Numbered from the stretch's first letter, positions 32,186-41,558 are shown. The stretch: 64,000 nucleotides of DNA from Phytopseudomonas daroniae (GCF_004327285.1 NZ_QJUI01000013.1:62001-126000), one strand, 5' to 3'. Program-made: numbers and translations. The notes: generated by a model not told the origin, from the letters alone.

Positions 32186-33715
32186 ATGAAAAAAGTCGAG
32201 ATCATCAGCGCCGAGCAGGCCGCCAGCCTGGTGCGCGATGGCGACACCCTGGCCATCTGCGGTTGCGAGAACGTCCTTGCGCCGGACACCCTGCTGCGCG
32301 CCTTGGGCGAACGCTTCCTACGCGAGGGTAGCCCACGCGACCTCACCGAAGTGCACCCGATCATCGTCGGTATGGGCCCGGAACGGGGGCTGGAACATCT
32401 GGCTCAGCCGGGCATGATTCGGCGCGCCATTGGCAGCGGTTTCAGCTTCCTGAAAACCTCTCGCTACACCGAGCTGCTCAAGGAAAACGCCTTCGAGGCT
32501 CATGTGGTACCCATGGGCACGCTGTTCCAGATCCTGCGCGACACCGCTTGCGGCAAGCCGCTGACCCTCACCGACGTCGGCCTGGATACCTTCGTCGATC
32601 CGGCCAACGAAGGCGGGCGGATGAACACGCATACTTCCGAGTCCTTGGGCACACGGGTGCAGGTGCAGGGGCGCGACTACCTGAGTTACGCGCCGCTACC
32701 GGTGAACGTCGCCTTCCTGCGCGGCACCACGGCCGATGAGAGCGGCAATATCAGCCTGGAGGATGAGCCCGTATCGCTGGGCGTAAAGACCCTGGCCATG
32801 GCTGCGAAGAATTCCGGCGGTAAGGTGATCGTACAGGTTCGCCGCCTGGCGCAGAGTGGCACCCTGCATCCGCGCATGGTGGAAATACCCGGTATTTTTG
32901 TCGACGCGGTGGTCGTCGATGCGCAGCAGAGCGTTTCCGGTGGCGAACAGCTCAACCCGGCACTTACTGGCGAAATCCGTATGCCAGTGCAGCGCATCGG
33001 CACGGTGCCGCCAGGCATCTCGCGTATTGTCGCCAGCCGTGCCGCCGATGAGATCCGTTCCAATGACGTAGTCAACCTTGGCGTCGGCATGCCGGTCGAC
33101 ATCCCCAAGATCCTCAACGAACGTGGCGACGGTGAGCGCGCCACTTTCTTTCCGGAGCACGGTTCGGTAGGTGGCGTGCCGGGCGAGCGCGCGATCTTCG
33201 GTACCAACATCAACCCGGAGACGATCATCGATTCGACCCAGGTCTTCGAGTACTTCCTCGGCGGTGGCCTGGATATCTCCTTTCTTGGCTTCGGCCAGAT
33301 CGATGCCCAGGGCAACGTCAACGTCAGCAAGTTCAACGGCATCATCCCTGGCTGCGGCGGATTCGTCGACATCACCCACCGCACCCGGCGAGTAGTGTTC
33401 TGCGGTGCCTTCTCGGCCGGCAGCACCCAGATCGCCTTCCGCGATGGACGCTTGAACATCGAGTCGGAAGGGCGCTTCTCGAAGTTCGTCCCGGCTGTCG
33501 AGCAGGTCACCTTCAACGCGCAACGGGCTCGGGAAAAAGGCCAGCAGGTGTACTACGTCACTGAGCGTGCGGTGCTTTCACTCCAGACCGAGGGCCTGCA
33601 GGTAGAGGAAATCGCCCCGGGCATCGATCTGCAGACCCAGGTTCTCGACCTGATTCCCTTCGCGGTTCGGGTCAGTCCGAACCTGCTCACCATGAATGCC
33701 GCCCACTTCGCCTAG
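32186..33715 (+). CDS. Family I CoA-transferase (acetate/propionate CoA-transferase type)
   Basis: A 509-residue protein with both halves of a family I CoA-transferase fused, as in YdiF and propionate CoA-transferases. The alpha half begins KKVEIISAEQAASLVRDGDTL. The beta half holds NLGVGMPVDIPKIL near residue 293 and the catalytic-site block PEHGSVGGVPG with the candidate catalytic Glu324. GFGQIDAQGNVNVSKFNG near 375 is also a family block. It moves CoA from a donor such as acetyl- or succinyl-CoA onto a carboxylic acid, here probably the acid imported by the TRAP system. Ten bases separate it from the iclR stop. Confidence 0.88.
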   Translation: MKKVEIISAEQAASLVRDGDTLAICGCENVLAPDTLLRALGERFLREGSPRDLTEVHPIIVGMGPERGLEHLAQPGMIRRAIGSGFSFLKTSRYTELLKENAFEAHVVPMGTLFQILRDTACGKPLTLTDVGLDTFVDPANEGGRMNTHTSESLGTRVQVQGRDYLSYAPLPVNVAFLRGTTADESGNISLEDEPVSLGVKTLAMAAKNSGGKVIVQVRRLAQSGTLHPRMVEIPGIFVDAVVVDAQQSVSGGEQLNPALTGEIRMPVQRIGTVPPGISRIVASRAADEIRSNDVVNLGVGMPVDIPKILNERGDGERATFFPEHGSVGGVPGERAIFGTNINPETIIDSTQVFEYFLGGGLDISFLGFGQIDAQGNVNVSKFNGIIPGCGGFVDITHRTRRVVFCGAFSAGSTQIAFRDGRLNIESEGRFSKFVPAVEQVTFNAQRAREKGQQVYYVTERAVLSLQTEGLQVEEIAPGIDLQTQVLDLIPFAVRVSPNLLTMNAAHFA

Positions 33716-33742
33716 GGTGTGCGCTGCGACAGGAGAACCACG

Positions 33743-35461
33743 ATGACGACCCAGCAGCATGAAGTCAGCACCGATGTGCTGATCATCGGCAGTGGCGCCG
33801 CGGCGCTGCGTACCGCCTTGGAAGCCAGCGACGGCGGCGCGGACGTGCTAATCGCTATCAAAGGCGAGTTCCGCCGTAGCGGTGCCACCTTCCACAGCGT
33901 CGCCGAAGTCGGCGCCTTCAACGTGCCCGATGGCGCCGGCGATGCGCTCGATGATCCGCAGGTGTTCCTCGACGACATTCTGCGCGCCGCCCAGGGCATG
34001 GCCGACCCGCGCTTGGCAAAGATTCTCGCCGACGAAGCGCAGAGCGCCCTGCATTACCTGGAACGCTATGGCGTGCATTTCGAGCGCGAGGAAGATCGCT
34101 ACCTGGTGTTTCGCGCCTGTTTCTCCTCACGACCGCGCTCGCACGTGATCCAGGATCACTTCAAGCCCATCGTCAAGGCGCTTGGCAGTGAGGCCTCGCG
34201 CCGCGGCATCCGGGTCATGGATCGTCTGATGGTCACCGATCTACTCGTTCAGGACGGCGAATGCGTGGGCGCCCACGCTCTGGATCAGGAGGGCCGGGCG
34301 GTGTTGATCCGCGCCAAGTCGACCATCCTCACCACCGGGGGCGCCAGCCAGTTGTTCGAGAAGAACCTGTATCCTTCGGACATCACCGGAGACGGCTACG
34401 CCATGGCTTATCGCGCCGGGGCGCAATTGGTCAACATGGAATTCATGCAGGCCGGGGTCAGCGTCATCGCGCCCTTCGTCAACCTGTTCGGCAATTACCT
34501 GTGGGATGCCCAGCCCAACCTCACCGACCGCGACGGCAACCCGTTCGTCGAGGACTACCTGCCCGAAGGGCTGACCCTGGACGCCGTGCTCAACGAAAAG
34601 GAGCGGCATTTCCCGTTCAGCTCCAGCGATATTTCCCGCTATATCGAGATTTCCATCCAGAAGGCCATCAACGCCGGTCGCGGCACTGACCAGGGTGGCG
34701 TGTACATGGACTTCATCGGCCGCGACCTGGGCCCGGTGCTCGCCGACGGCACGCGCAGCATCTCGCGCATGTGGCCGCTGACCTACAAGTGGTACCAGGA
34801 AAAAGGCATCGACCTGTACCGCGACAAGGTGCAAATCACCTGCTCGGCCCATGCCATCAACGGCGGCCTGCGCATCGACGAGAACGCCGAGTCGACCTTG
34901 CCCGGCCTGTTCGCCGCTGGCGAAGTGGCCGCTGGCCCCCACGGCGCCGACCGCCTGGGCGGCAACATGTCGGTGACCTGCATGGTGTTCGGTGCCCGCG
35001 CCGGCCGCGCGGCCGCGGCCCGTGCGTGCAGCCGGGAACACCCGCCCCTGGCGGCGGAACATGCCGGTCGCCTGGCCCCCGAGAAGCGCTTCGCCGGGCA
35101 AGGTAGCCATGCCCTCGGCGACATTCGCCAGCGTTTGCAGAAGGCCGCCAACCGCCACCTGCTTATCCTGCGCGAGCGCCAGGGCCTGCAGGGTTTCCAG
35201 CAACTGTGCCTGGCTCTGCGCCAGACCCTGCGCCAGGACACCCGGATCGACTCGCCGGCCGACTGGGTGGCGGCCCTGGAGACCGACAACCTGCTTGACG
35301 TCGGCGAATTGATGGCACGCGCCGCACTGGCTCGCGAAGAGAGCCGGGGCAGTCACTACCGCGAGGATCACCCTGTGGCTGCCGCTCGCTTCGAACATTC
35401 GTTCGTGCTGAGTAAACACTCACTGACCGGCCTCGAGGCGGCCAGACTTGGCAACGACTGA
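33743..35461 (+). CDS. FAD-dependent fumarate reductase/succinate dehydrogenase-like flavoprotein
   Basis: A 572-residue flavoprotein of the SdhA/FrdA/AprA family. The FAD-binding VLIIGSGAAALRTALEASDGG is at residues 11-31, the second FAD block GLFAAGEVAAGPHGADRLGGNMSVTCMVFGARAG near 393, and the C-terminal helical domain has ESRGSHYREDHP near 535, where the active-site arginine region of SdhA sits. No iron-sulfur or membrane-anchor gene adjoins, so it is a soluble stand-alone oxidoreductase. In this operon it would oxidise or reduce a C-C bond of a dicarboxylate or its thioester. AGGAG precedes the ATG. Confidence 0.85.
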   Translation: MTTQQHEVSTDVLIIGSGAAALRTALEASDGGADVLIAIKGEFRRSGATFHSVAEVGAFNVPDGAGDALDDPQVFLDDILRAAQGMADPRLAKILADEAQSALHYLERYGVHFEREEDRYLVFRACFSSRPRSHVIQDHFKPIVKALGSEASRRGIRVMDRLMVTDLLVQDGECVGAHALDQEGRAVLIRAKSTILTTGGASQLFEKNLYPSDITGDGYAMAYRAGAQLVNMEFMQAGVSVIAPFVNLFGNYLWDAQPNLTDRDGNPFVEDYLPEGLTLDAVLNEKERHFPFSSSDISRYIEISIQKAINAGRGTDQGGVYMDFIGRDLGPVLADGTRSISRMWPLTYKWYQEKGIDLYRDKVQITCSAHAINGGLRIDENAESTLPGLFAAGEVAAGPHGADRLGGNMSVTCMVFGARAGRAAAARACSREHPPLAAEHAGRLAPEKRFAGQGSHALGDIRQRLQKAANRHLLILRERQGLQGFQQLCLALRQTLRQDTRIDSPADWVAALETDNLLDVGELMARAALAREESRGSHYREDHPVAAARFEHSFVLSKHSLTGLEAARLGND

Positions 35462-35545
35462 CTCGTCCTCTGGGCGTGGCCAGCTCCATCGTCGCGCCTG
35501 AGTGCCGGGGCAGCATGGGGTGTTGCGGCTGCCTGCGCGAAACCC

Positions 35546-35567
35546 GGATTACGCCTGCGGCTAATCC
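35546..35567. repeat. Short palindromic repeat GGATTACGCC...GGCTAATCC
   Basis: A 22-base palindrome identical to 23557-23578, in the gap between the flavoprotein gene and fpr. Confidence 0.65.
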
Positions 35568-35602
35568 GGGCTACGGGATTGTCCCTGTCGATTGACGGTT
35601 TT

Positions 35603-35625
35603 TGTCGCGCAGCTTTTGCGCGACA
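35603..35625 (+). promoter_or_regulatory. Perfect 9-bp stem-loop in the fpr leader
   Basis: TGTCGCGCA and TGCGCGACA flank the loop GCTTT about 30 bases before the fpr ATG. No T run follows on either strand, so it is more likely a leader hairpin or protein-binding palindrome than a terminator. Confidence 0.5.
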
Positions 35626-35655
35626 CTGCCGCCATCGTTCGCCCTGGAGCCCCGC

Positions 35656-36432
35656 ATGACCGTCAGCGAAGACAAGTTCACCTGCCAGACCCTGCTAGAG
35701 GTGCAGACCCTGACCCCGAGCCTGTTCACCCTGCGCACCACCCGCGATGCGGGCTTTCGCTTCCGCGCCGGGCAGTTCGTCCGACTCGGTGTGGAAAAGG
35801 CCGATGGCAGTGTGGTCTGGCGCGCCTACTCGCTGGTCTCCGCTCCCCATGACGAGCACCTGGAGTTCTTTTCCATCGTGGTGCCCGGCGGCGAGTTCAC
35901 CAGTGAACTGAGTCGTTTGCGTGTTGGCGATACCTTGCTCGTGGAAAAGATGGCGACGGGTTACCTGACCCTGGATCGTTTCGTAGACGGCCGCGATCTG
36001 TGGCTGCTCGGCAGTGGGACTGGTATCGCGCCTTTTCTGTCGATGCTGCAGGACTTCGAAGTGTGGGAGCGTTTCGAGCGCATCGTGCTGGTCTACAGCG
36101 CGCGCACGGTCGCCGAGCTGGCTTATCAGCCGATGATCCGCGGTTTCGCCGAGCTGGAGCACCTGGCCGAGTACACCCACAAACTCACCTATCTGCCGGT
36201 GATTACTCGCGAGCAGTCGCCTGGTTGCCTGAACGCACGCATTACCGATTTGCTCGACAGCGGCGAGCTGGAGCGTGCCGCTGGTCTGGAACTGAGCCCC
36301 GAACATTCGCGACTGATGATCTGCGGCAACCCGCAGATGATCGATGACATCCGCCAACGCCTCAAGGTGCGCGGCATGAACCTGAGCCTTACACGTCGAC
36401 CGGGCCAGGTGGCAGTGGAAAACTACTGGTAA
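35656..36432 (+). CDS. fpr: Ferredoxin/flavodoxin-NADP(+) reductase
   Basis: A 258-residue FAD enzyme exchanging electrons between NADPH and ferredoxin or flavodoxin, used in oxidative-stress defence and Fe-S metabolism. The FAD domain shows FRFRAGQFVRLG near residue 35 and WRAYSLVSAP near 55, and the NADP domain LWLLGSGTGIAPFLSML near 115 and RLMICGNPQMIDD near 218. It ends in AVENYW, like the E. coli Fpr ending with an aromatic residue stacked on the flavin. A fragment of a paralogous gene occurs at 27650-27762. It probably has its own promoter. Confidence 0.93.
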   Translation: MTVSEDKFTCQTLLEVQTLTPSLFTLRTTRDAGFRFRAGQFVRLGVEKADGSVVWRAYSLVSAPHDEHLEFFSIVVPGGEFTSELSRLRVGDTLLVEKMATGYLTLDRFVDGRDLWLLGSGTGIAPFLSMLQDFEVWERFERIVLVYSARTVAELAYQPMIRGFAELEHLAEYTHKLTYLPVITREQSPGCLNARITDLLDSGELERAAGLELSPEHSRLMICGNPQMIDDIRQRLKVRGMNLSLTRRPGQVAVENYW

Positions 36433-36535
36433 AGACTGGTTACAAACTGGCTCCTTTCAGTGTGACTCGGGCTCCAGTAGATTGCCGGGTCTGTTTTCCA
36501 CTTTCCGGTCTTCATGGACAGCGACAGTAGACGAT

Positions 36536-36561
36536 CGCCCTCGCCGTTATGGACGAGGGCG
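36536..36561 (+). terminator. Hairpin in the gap between fpr and the TerC-like gene
   Basis: CGCCCTCG and CGAGGGCG form a perfect 8-bp stem around a 10-base loop, followed by GTATTT. It could end the fpr transcript or be a leader structure of the TerC-like gene. I looked for a yybP-ykoY manganese riboswitch in this 282-base gap, as precedes some TerC genes, and did not see its core. Confidence 0.45.
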
Positions 36562-36714
36562 GTATTTCCCAAAGGCGGCATCGCCCGGTGCCAGCCTTCC
36601 GCGCAGCAGAACGCCGCGCATTCATCCAGTCAGTCGAGACTTCACGCGCTTGCCTTGTGCCTGCGCGATGCTTTCGGCTGCCTTCGTTTTATCCTTGAGA
36701 GAGCAACGCACTAA

Positions 36715-38280
36715 ATGGAATGGATCGCTGATCCAACGGCCTGGCTGGGCCTGTTGACCCTGATCGTCCTGGAAATCGTCCTGGGCATCGACAACCTGGT
36801 GTTCATCGCCATCCTCGCCGACAAGTTGCCGCCCGAGCAGCGTGACCGCGCGCGGGTGATCGGCCTGAGCCTGGCGCTGATCATGCGCCTCGGCCTGCTG
36901 GCCAGCATGGCCTGGTTGGTCACACTGACCGATCCGCTTATCGAGGTATTCGACAAATCCTTCTCCGGACGTGACCTGATCATGCTCTTCGGCGGCGTGT
37001 TCCTGCTGTTCAAGGCCACCATGGAGCTGCACGAGCGCCTCGAAGGCCGCGTGCACCAGCATGGCGGCGCGCGTACCTATGCCAAGTTCTGGCCGGTCGT
37101 GGCGCAGATCATCGTACTCGACGCGGTGTTCTCGCTGGACGCGGTGATCACCGCCGTGGGCATGGTCGAACACCTGGAAGTGATGATGATCGCGGTGATC
37201 ATCTCCATCGGCCTGATGATCGTCGCCAGCAAACCGCTGACAGCCTTCGTCAACGCGCGCCCGACGGTGATCATGCTGTGCCTGGGCTTCCTGATGATGA
37301 TCGGCTTCAGCCTGACCGCCGAAGGCCTGGGTTTCCATATTCCCAAGGGCTATCTGTACGCGGCCATCGGCTTCTCGATTCTTATCGAGCTGTTCAACCA
37401 GGTCGCTCGCTCGCGTCGCAAGCGCAGCCTGCAGGGCCAGCGTGGCCTGCGCGACCGCACTGCCCACGCGGTAATGCGCATGCTGGGCGGCAAGGTGCAG
37501 GCCGACGAGGTCGGTGAGGACATCGCCGACATGCTCGATGGTAACCAGGGCGAAACCGCGCTGTTCGACCGCCGCGAGCGGGTGATGATCAGTGGCGTAC
37601 TGAACTTGGCCGAGCAGTCGATCCAGAAGGTCATGACCGACCGCATGGAAGTCGACCGCATCAACCTCGACGACGCCCCGGAGAAAATCCACCAGGCGCT
37701 GCTCGACTCGCCGCACTCGCGTCTCGTGGTGACCCGCAACGACTCCCGCGATGAACCCCTGGGCTACATCCACAAGAAGGAGCTGTTCAAGGAATTGCTC
37801 AAGGGCCAGCAGCCGGATATCGAAAGCCTGGTGCGTGCGCCGATCAATCTGCCGGACAGTTCCACTGTGCTCAGCGCTCTGGAGCAGATGCGCCTGGCAT
37901 CCACCCACGTGGCTTTCGTGGTCAACGAGTTCGGTGGTTTCGAAGGTCTGCTGACCCTGACCGACATTCTCGAGGCCATCGCTGGTGAATTGCCGGACGC
38001 CAGCGAGGTGGATGGCCCGGATGTCGAGGAAGTGGAGGGTGGTTTCCGGGTCAATGGTGCAGTCAACCTGGCGGTGCTGCGCGAGCGGATGGACTTCGCC
38101 GCTCGTCCGACGGATGACTACCAGACCCTCGCGGGCCTGGCCATGAGCCTGCTCGATCGCTTGCCGCTGATCGGTGACAAGGTCGAATATCTGGGCTGGG
38201 AACTGACGGTGATCGAGGTCAAGGAGCGTCGGGTAACGCGGATGCTACTGAAACCTGAAACTCCCGAGTCGGCCGTGTAA
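36715..38280 (+). CDS. TerC-family membrane protein with CBS pair and CorC_HlyC domain
   Basis: A 521-residue inner-membrane protein of the YegH/YoaE type. TerC domain of about 230 residues with seven segments: [20 protein letters not shown] near residue 17, and [16 protein letters not shown] near 138, carry the conserved Asp residues that may coordinate a metal. The two CBS domains are at about 300-420 ([32 protein letters not shown]), then a CorC_HlyC domain from [16 protein letters not shown] to the end. Members are linked to metal (Mn) efflux or membrane stress. The true substrate is unknown. The initiation region has only a weak GAGAG ribosome site. Confidence 0.88.
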   Translation: MEWIADPTAWLGLLTLIVLEIVLGIDNLVFIAILADKLPPEQRDRARVIGLSLALIMRLGLLASMAWLVTLTDPLIEVFDKSFSGRDLIMLFGGVFLLFKATMELHERLEGRVHQHGGARTYAKFWPVVAQIIVLDAVFSLDAVITAVGMVEHLEVMMIAVIISIGLMIVASKPLTAFVNARPTVIMLCLGFLMMIGFSLTAEGLGFHIPKGYLYAAIGFSILIELFNQVARSRRKRSLQGQRGLRDRTAHAVMRMLGGKVQADEVGEDIADMLDGNQGETALFDRRERVMISGVLNLAEQSIQKVMTDRMEVDRINLDDAPEKIHQALLDSPHSRLVVTRNDSRDEPLGYIHKKELFKELLKGQQPDIESLVRAPINLPDSSTVLSALEQMRLASTHVAFVVNEFGGFEGLLTLTDILEAIAGELPDASEVDGPDVEEVEGGFRVNGAVNLAVLRERMDFAARPTDDYQTLAGLAMSLLDRLPLIGDKVEYLGWELTVIEVKERRVTRMLLKPETPESAV

Positions 38281-38296
38281 CCGGCTGGTATCAAAG

Positions 38297-38323
38297 AAAA
38301 GGCGCCTCGTGGGGCGCCGTTTT
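38297..38323. terminator. Bidirectional rho-independent terminator
   Basis: AAAAGGCGCC...GGCGCCGTTTT has a GC-rich stem with A's on the left and T's on the right. It lies between the convergent TerC-like gene and mscL and can end both transcripts. Confidence 0.88.
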
Positions 38324-38340
38324 CATCGATGGGGTTGCTG

Positions 38341-38757
38341 TCAGTCTTTGTGCTGCTGCTGCGCTTTCAGCAGGTCACGAATTTCCGTCAGCAGCACTTC
38401 CTCGGTGCTCGGCGCTGGCGGAACCGAAGGCTCCACGGCTTCTTCACGCTTGAGGCGATTGATCGCCTTGACGCCCATGAAGATGGCGAAGGCGACGATG
38501 ATGAAGTCGATCATGGTCTGGATGAACTGGCCGTAGGCCAGTACCACCGCCGGCAAGTCGCCTTCGGCGGCCTTGAGGGTGATCGCCAGATCGGAGAAGT
38601 CCACCCCGCCGATCAGTAGCCCCAGCGGTGGCATGATCACGTCGCCGACGAAGGACGAAACGATCTTGCCGAATGCAGCACCAATGATGATACCGACCGC
38701 CATGTCGACGACATTGCCCTTGACGGCGAACGCCTTGAATTCGTTGATGATGCCCAT
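38341..38757 (-). CDS. mscL: Large-conductance mechanosensitive channel
   Basis: A 138-residue channel, the usual MscL length, which opens on hypo-osmotic shock. The beginning [36 protein letters not shown] is the conserved amphipathic helix plus first membrane helix. The second membrane helix [22 protein letters not shown] is near residue 80, and the C-terminal bundle ends with [17 protein letters not shown] precedes ATG 38757. Confidence 0.97.
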   Translation of the reverse strand: MGIINEFKAFAVKGNVVDMAVGIIIGAAFGKIVSSFVGDVIMPPLGLLIGGVDFSDLAITLKAAEGDLPAVVLAYGQFIQTMIDFIIVAFAIFMGVKAINRLKREEAVEPSVPPAPSTEEVLLTEIRDLLKAQQQHKD

Positions 38758-39372
38758 TTGCAACCCCCATTAGTCTGATTTGTGTGCTGAAGTGTAAATC
38801 ACTCCCGCTCGTCTGCCATACACCGTCGCCAGGCCGCGCGTATCGCTTGTGACCCTTCTATCGGGAAATTGTCCGAATTGATTACAAACCTAATCCCCGC
38901 TGTGATCCATGCGCAAGGCTCTGCTGTGCGGGTACGAGGCGCTCGGCGGGTGGTTGTCAGTCGGTTTGGCTGCATTGGCAGGGATCAGAATCGGGCGATT
39001 TGCACCCGACTACAGTGGCTTCGATTCATCTACCGGGAGCCTGGCCATGCATTGTCGATTACTCCGCTCAGGCCGAAACAAAAAGCGCCGCCAGCGCAGC
39101 AATCTTGCCTGTGCCACCCTGGCCGAGCCGTTCGAGGATGCCGCCCCTCGTATCGAAAACGGCATCGAGCGACCCGCCTGCCTGCCGTTGACGGTGCTCA
39201 AGCCGCGGCGTTCCGGTCTGCGTGAGGATCTGGCGGGGTGGGCGCAAGTCGCAGGCGATTGTTATGGCTGCTGCTGCGGCAGGAATTGCGGGGCTGCATC
39301 TCGTCGGACAGTTGCATGCGCAGCGTTGGTCTAAGGTCAATCCTTGAACAGCCATATGAAGAGGAGTGCCCC
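38758..39372. other. 615-base gap without a supported gene
   Basis: The left part holds the mscL promoter region. Several ORFs of 60-140 codons cross on both strands, but none has a convincing ribosome site, codon pattern or recognisable protein. The DUF465 gene's AGGAG stands at the right end. Confidence 0.4.
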
Positions 39373-39609
39373 ATGACCGCCGAGCATAATCTGCGTGAGG
39401 AGTTTCGTGAGTATGGAGATACGCTGACCGAGCGCCGCAAGAGCAACCCGGGATTCGATGGCCTGGTTGGGCGCTATCAGGATCTGGATAAGCGTATCGT
39501 CGAACTCGAATCAGGCAACCAACCTTTTGATGACGAAACCCTGGGGCGGCTGCGCCGCGAGCGGGTGCTGCTCAAGGACAGGATCGTCCAGCAACTGGCA
39601 GATGCCTGA
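39373..39609 (+). CDS. DUF465/YdcH-family small protein
   Basis: A 78-residue helical protein with AGGAG nine bases before the ATG. The family core is visible: FDGLVGRYQDLDKRIVELES and DDETLGRLRRERVLLKDRIVQQL (F-x-x-L-x-x-x-Y-x-x-L-D-K-x-I ... L-K-x-x-R-x-x-L-K-D). Two further relatives lie at 42216 and 42503. The function of the family is unknown. The protein should be cytoplasmic and form a helical hairpin. Confidence 0.82.
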   Translation: MTAEHNLREEFREYGDTLTERRKSNPGFDGLVGRYQDLDKRIVELESGNQPFDDETLGRLRRERVLLKDRIVQQLADA

Positions 39610-39931
39610 GGGCTACAGCTTTTTGGCCGAGGTGTGATCCGCCACGCCCGGATCATGCCTGAGGCCTGCTCTGCAATGTTGGGTTGCCAATGGCCAATCG
39701 GCGTCGCCGCAGTCTCAGATTGCTGGCCTGGACGTCGTCAGGCCTTCAACCAGTATGGGCGTTTCTGATCGCTTCGGCATGTCGAACAGGCCGTAGCAGC
39801 TTTGCAGAAAATCGAGCAATAACCATTGCCTATGGAGGCGCTGTCCTTTTTCAATTTAGAGCCGAACCGGGAGCCTCGTAGGCTTGTTGGGCGCATGACG
39901 CGCTCATCCCTACAAAGAAGAGGACTCCTCC
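39610..39931. promoter_or_regulatory. katB upstream region with an OxyR-like half-site
   Basis: 322 bases without a gene. ATAA-N7-CTAT at 39819-39833 matches seven of eight positions of half of the OxyR motif (ATAG-N7-CTAT), about 100 bases before katB. The second half is not recognisable. katB of P. aeruginosa is OxyR-dependent, so the match is plausible but weak. Confidence 0.35.
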
Positions 39932-41470
39932 ATGAAATCCCGGACTTCATGGGCACCCGCCCTTGGCTTGATGACGGCGACACTGTCCGCCGCGCTGTTT
40001 TCCCTTTCCGCGCACGCCGCTCCTCTGACCCGTGACAACGGCGCGCCGGTCGGCGACAACCAGAATTCGCAGACCGCCGGCAGCACCGGTCCGGTCTTGC
40101 TGCAGGACGTGCAACTGATCCAGAAGCTGCAACGCTTCGACCGCGAGCGCATTCCCGAGCGCGTGGTGCACGCACGCGGCACAGGAGCCCATGGCGAATT
40201 CACGGCCAGCGCCGACATTTCCGACCTGACCCGCGCCAAGGTCTTCACCCCCGGCACCACCACTCCGGTGTTCGTGCGCTTCTCCAGCGTGGTGCATGGC
40301 AACCATTCGCCGGAAACCCTGCGCGATCCCCGCGGCTTCGCCACCAAGTTCTACACCAGCGAAGGCAACTGGGATCTGGTCGGCAACAACTTCCCGACCT
40401 TCTTCATCCGCGACGCCATCAAGTTCCCGGACATGGTGCACGCCTTCAAACCCGACCCGAACACCAACTACGGCAGCGACCGCACCCTGTTCGACTTCTT
40501 CAGCCATGTGCCGGAAGCCACCCGCACCCTGACCCAGCTGTTCTCCAACGAAGGTACGCCAGCCAGCTACCGGCACATGGACGGCAACGGCGTGCACGCC
40601 TACAAGCTGGTCAACGACAAGAACGAGTACCGCTACGTCAAGTTCCAGTGGCGCAGCCTGCAAGGCACCAGGAACCATGACCCGCGGCAGGCGGAGCAGG
40701 TTCAGGGCAAGGACTTCAACCACATGAGCCGCGACCTGATCACCGCGATCAACGCTGGCGACTATCCGAAGTGGGATCTGTACATCCAGGTTCTGGAGCC
40801 GGCCGACCTGGCCAAATACGACTTCGATCCGCTGGACGCCACCAAGATCTGGCCGGACGTGCCCTTCAAGAAGATCGGCCAGATGGTGCTGAACAAGAAC
40901 CCGGACAACGTCTTCCAGGAAACCGAGCAGGTCGCCCTGGCACCGGCCAACCTGGTGCCGGGTATCGAGCCGTCCGAGGATCGCCTGCTGCAAGGCCGCC
41001 TGTTCTCTTACGCCGACACGCAGATGTACCGCCTGGGCGCCAACCATGCCTTCCTGCCGATCAACCAGGCCAAGGTCGCGGTCAACAACGGCAACCAGGA
41101 TGGCGCGGCGAATATCGGCCACACCACCACCGAGGTGAACTACGAGCCCAGCCGTATCAATCCGCGTCCGGCCACCGAGTATGCGCGCTACAGCAACCTG
41201 CCGCTGAGCGGCAGCACCGAGCAGAAGAAGATCCAGCGCGAGCAGAACTTCAAGCAGGCCGGTGATCTGTATCGCTCCTACGACAAGAAGATGCAGGGCG
41301 ACCTGATCGCCAGCCTGGGCGGTGCCCTGTCCGGCGCCGAAGACGAGAGCAAGCACATCATGCTGTCGTTCTTCTACAAGGCCGATGCCCAGTATGGCGA
41401 GGGCCTGACCAAGGTGGCCAAGGGCGACCTGGCACGGGTCAAGTCGCTGGCCGCCGAGCTGCAGGACTGA
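39932..41470 (+). CDS. katB: Periplasmic monofunctional catalase KatB
   Basis: A 512-residue clade-type haem catalase that disproportionates hydrogen peroxide. An N-terminal signal peptide (LGLMTATLSAALFSLSAHA) marks it as exported, as for KatB of P. aeruginosa (513 residues). Catalytic His in ERVVHARGTGAHGEF near residue 73, distal Asn in LVGNNFPTFFIRDA near 145, and the haem-ligating Tyr in GRLFSYADTQMYRLGANH near 360. It is followed by ankB, the known partner in a katB-ankB operon. AGGAG lies upstream. Confidence 0.96.
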   Translation: MKSRTSWAPALGLMTATLSAALFSLSAHAAPLTRDNGAPVGDNQNSQTAGSTGPVLLQDVQLIQKLQRFDRERIPERVVHARGTGAHGEFTASADISDLTRAKVFTPGTTTPVFVRFSSVVHGNHSPETLRDPRGFATKFYTSEGNWDLVGNNFPTFFIRDAIKFPDMVHAFKPDPNTNYGSDRTLFDFFSHVPEATRTLTQLFSNEGTPASYRHMDGNGVHAYKLVNDKNEYRYVKFQWRSLQGTRNHDPRQAEQVQGKDFNHMSRDLITAINAGDYPKWDLYIQVLEPADLAKYDFDPLDATKIWPDVPFKKIGQMVLNKNPDNVFQETEQVALAPANLVPGIEPSEDRLLQGRLFSYADTQMYRLGANHAFLPINQAKVAVNNGNQDGAANIGHTTTEVNYEPSRINPRPATEYARYSNLPLSGSTEQKKIQREQNFKQAGDLYRSYDKKMQGDLIASLGGALSGAEDESKHIMLSFFYKADAQYGEGLTKVAKGDLARVKSLAAELQD

Positions 41471-41558
41471 TTCACCAGTCTACCCGCGATGCCGCTTTTC
41501 CCGGGCATCGCGGCTACTGTGCAAGCGGGAACGGCCAGTGGCCGTTCGGGAGCTTCCC

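Noticed and set aside
28091..35461. Itaconate degradation operon (ict-ich-ccl)
   Set aside because: CoA-transferase and hydratase are present, but there is no citramalyl-CoA lyase and the CoA-transferase is of family I; the assignment is not supported.
36433..36714. yybP-ykoY riboswitch before the TerC-like gene
   Set aside because: The conserved core bases were not visible; only a simple hairpin is present.
38909..39334. 141-codon ORF in the mscL-DUF465 gap, and antisense ORFs there
   Set aside because: No ribosome site, no hydrophobic or domain pattern, odd Cys/Arg-rich composition, and overlapping ORFs on the other strand are equally long.
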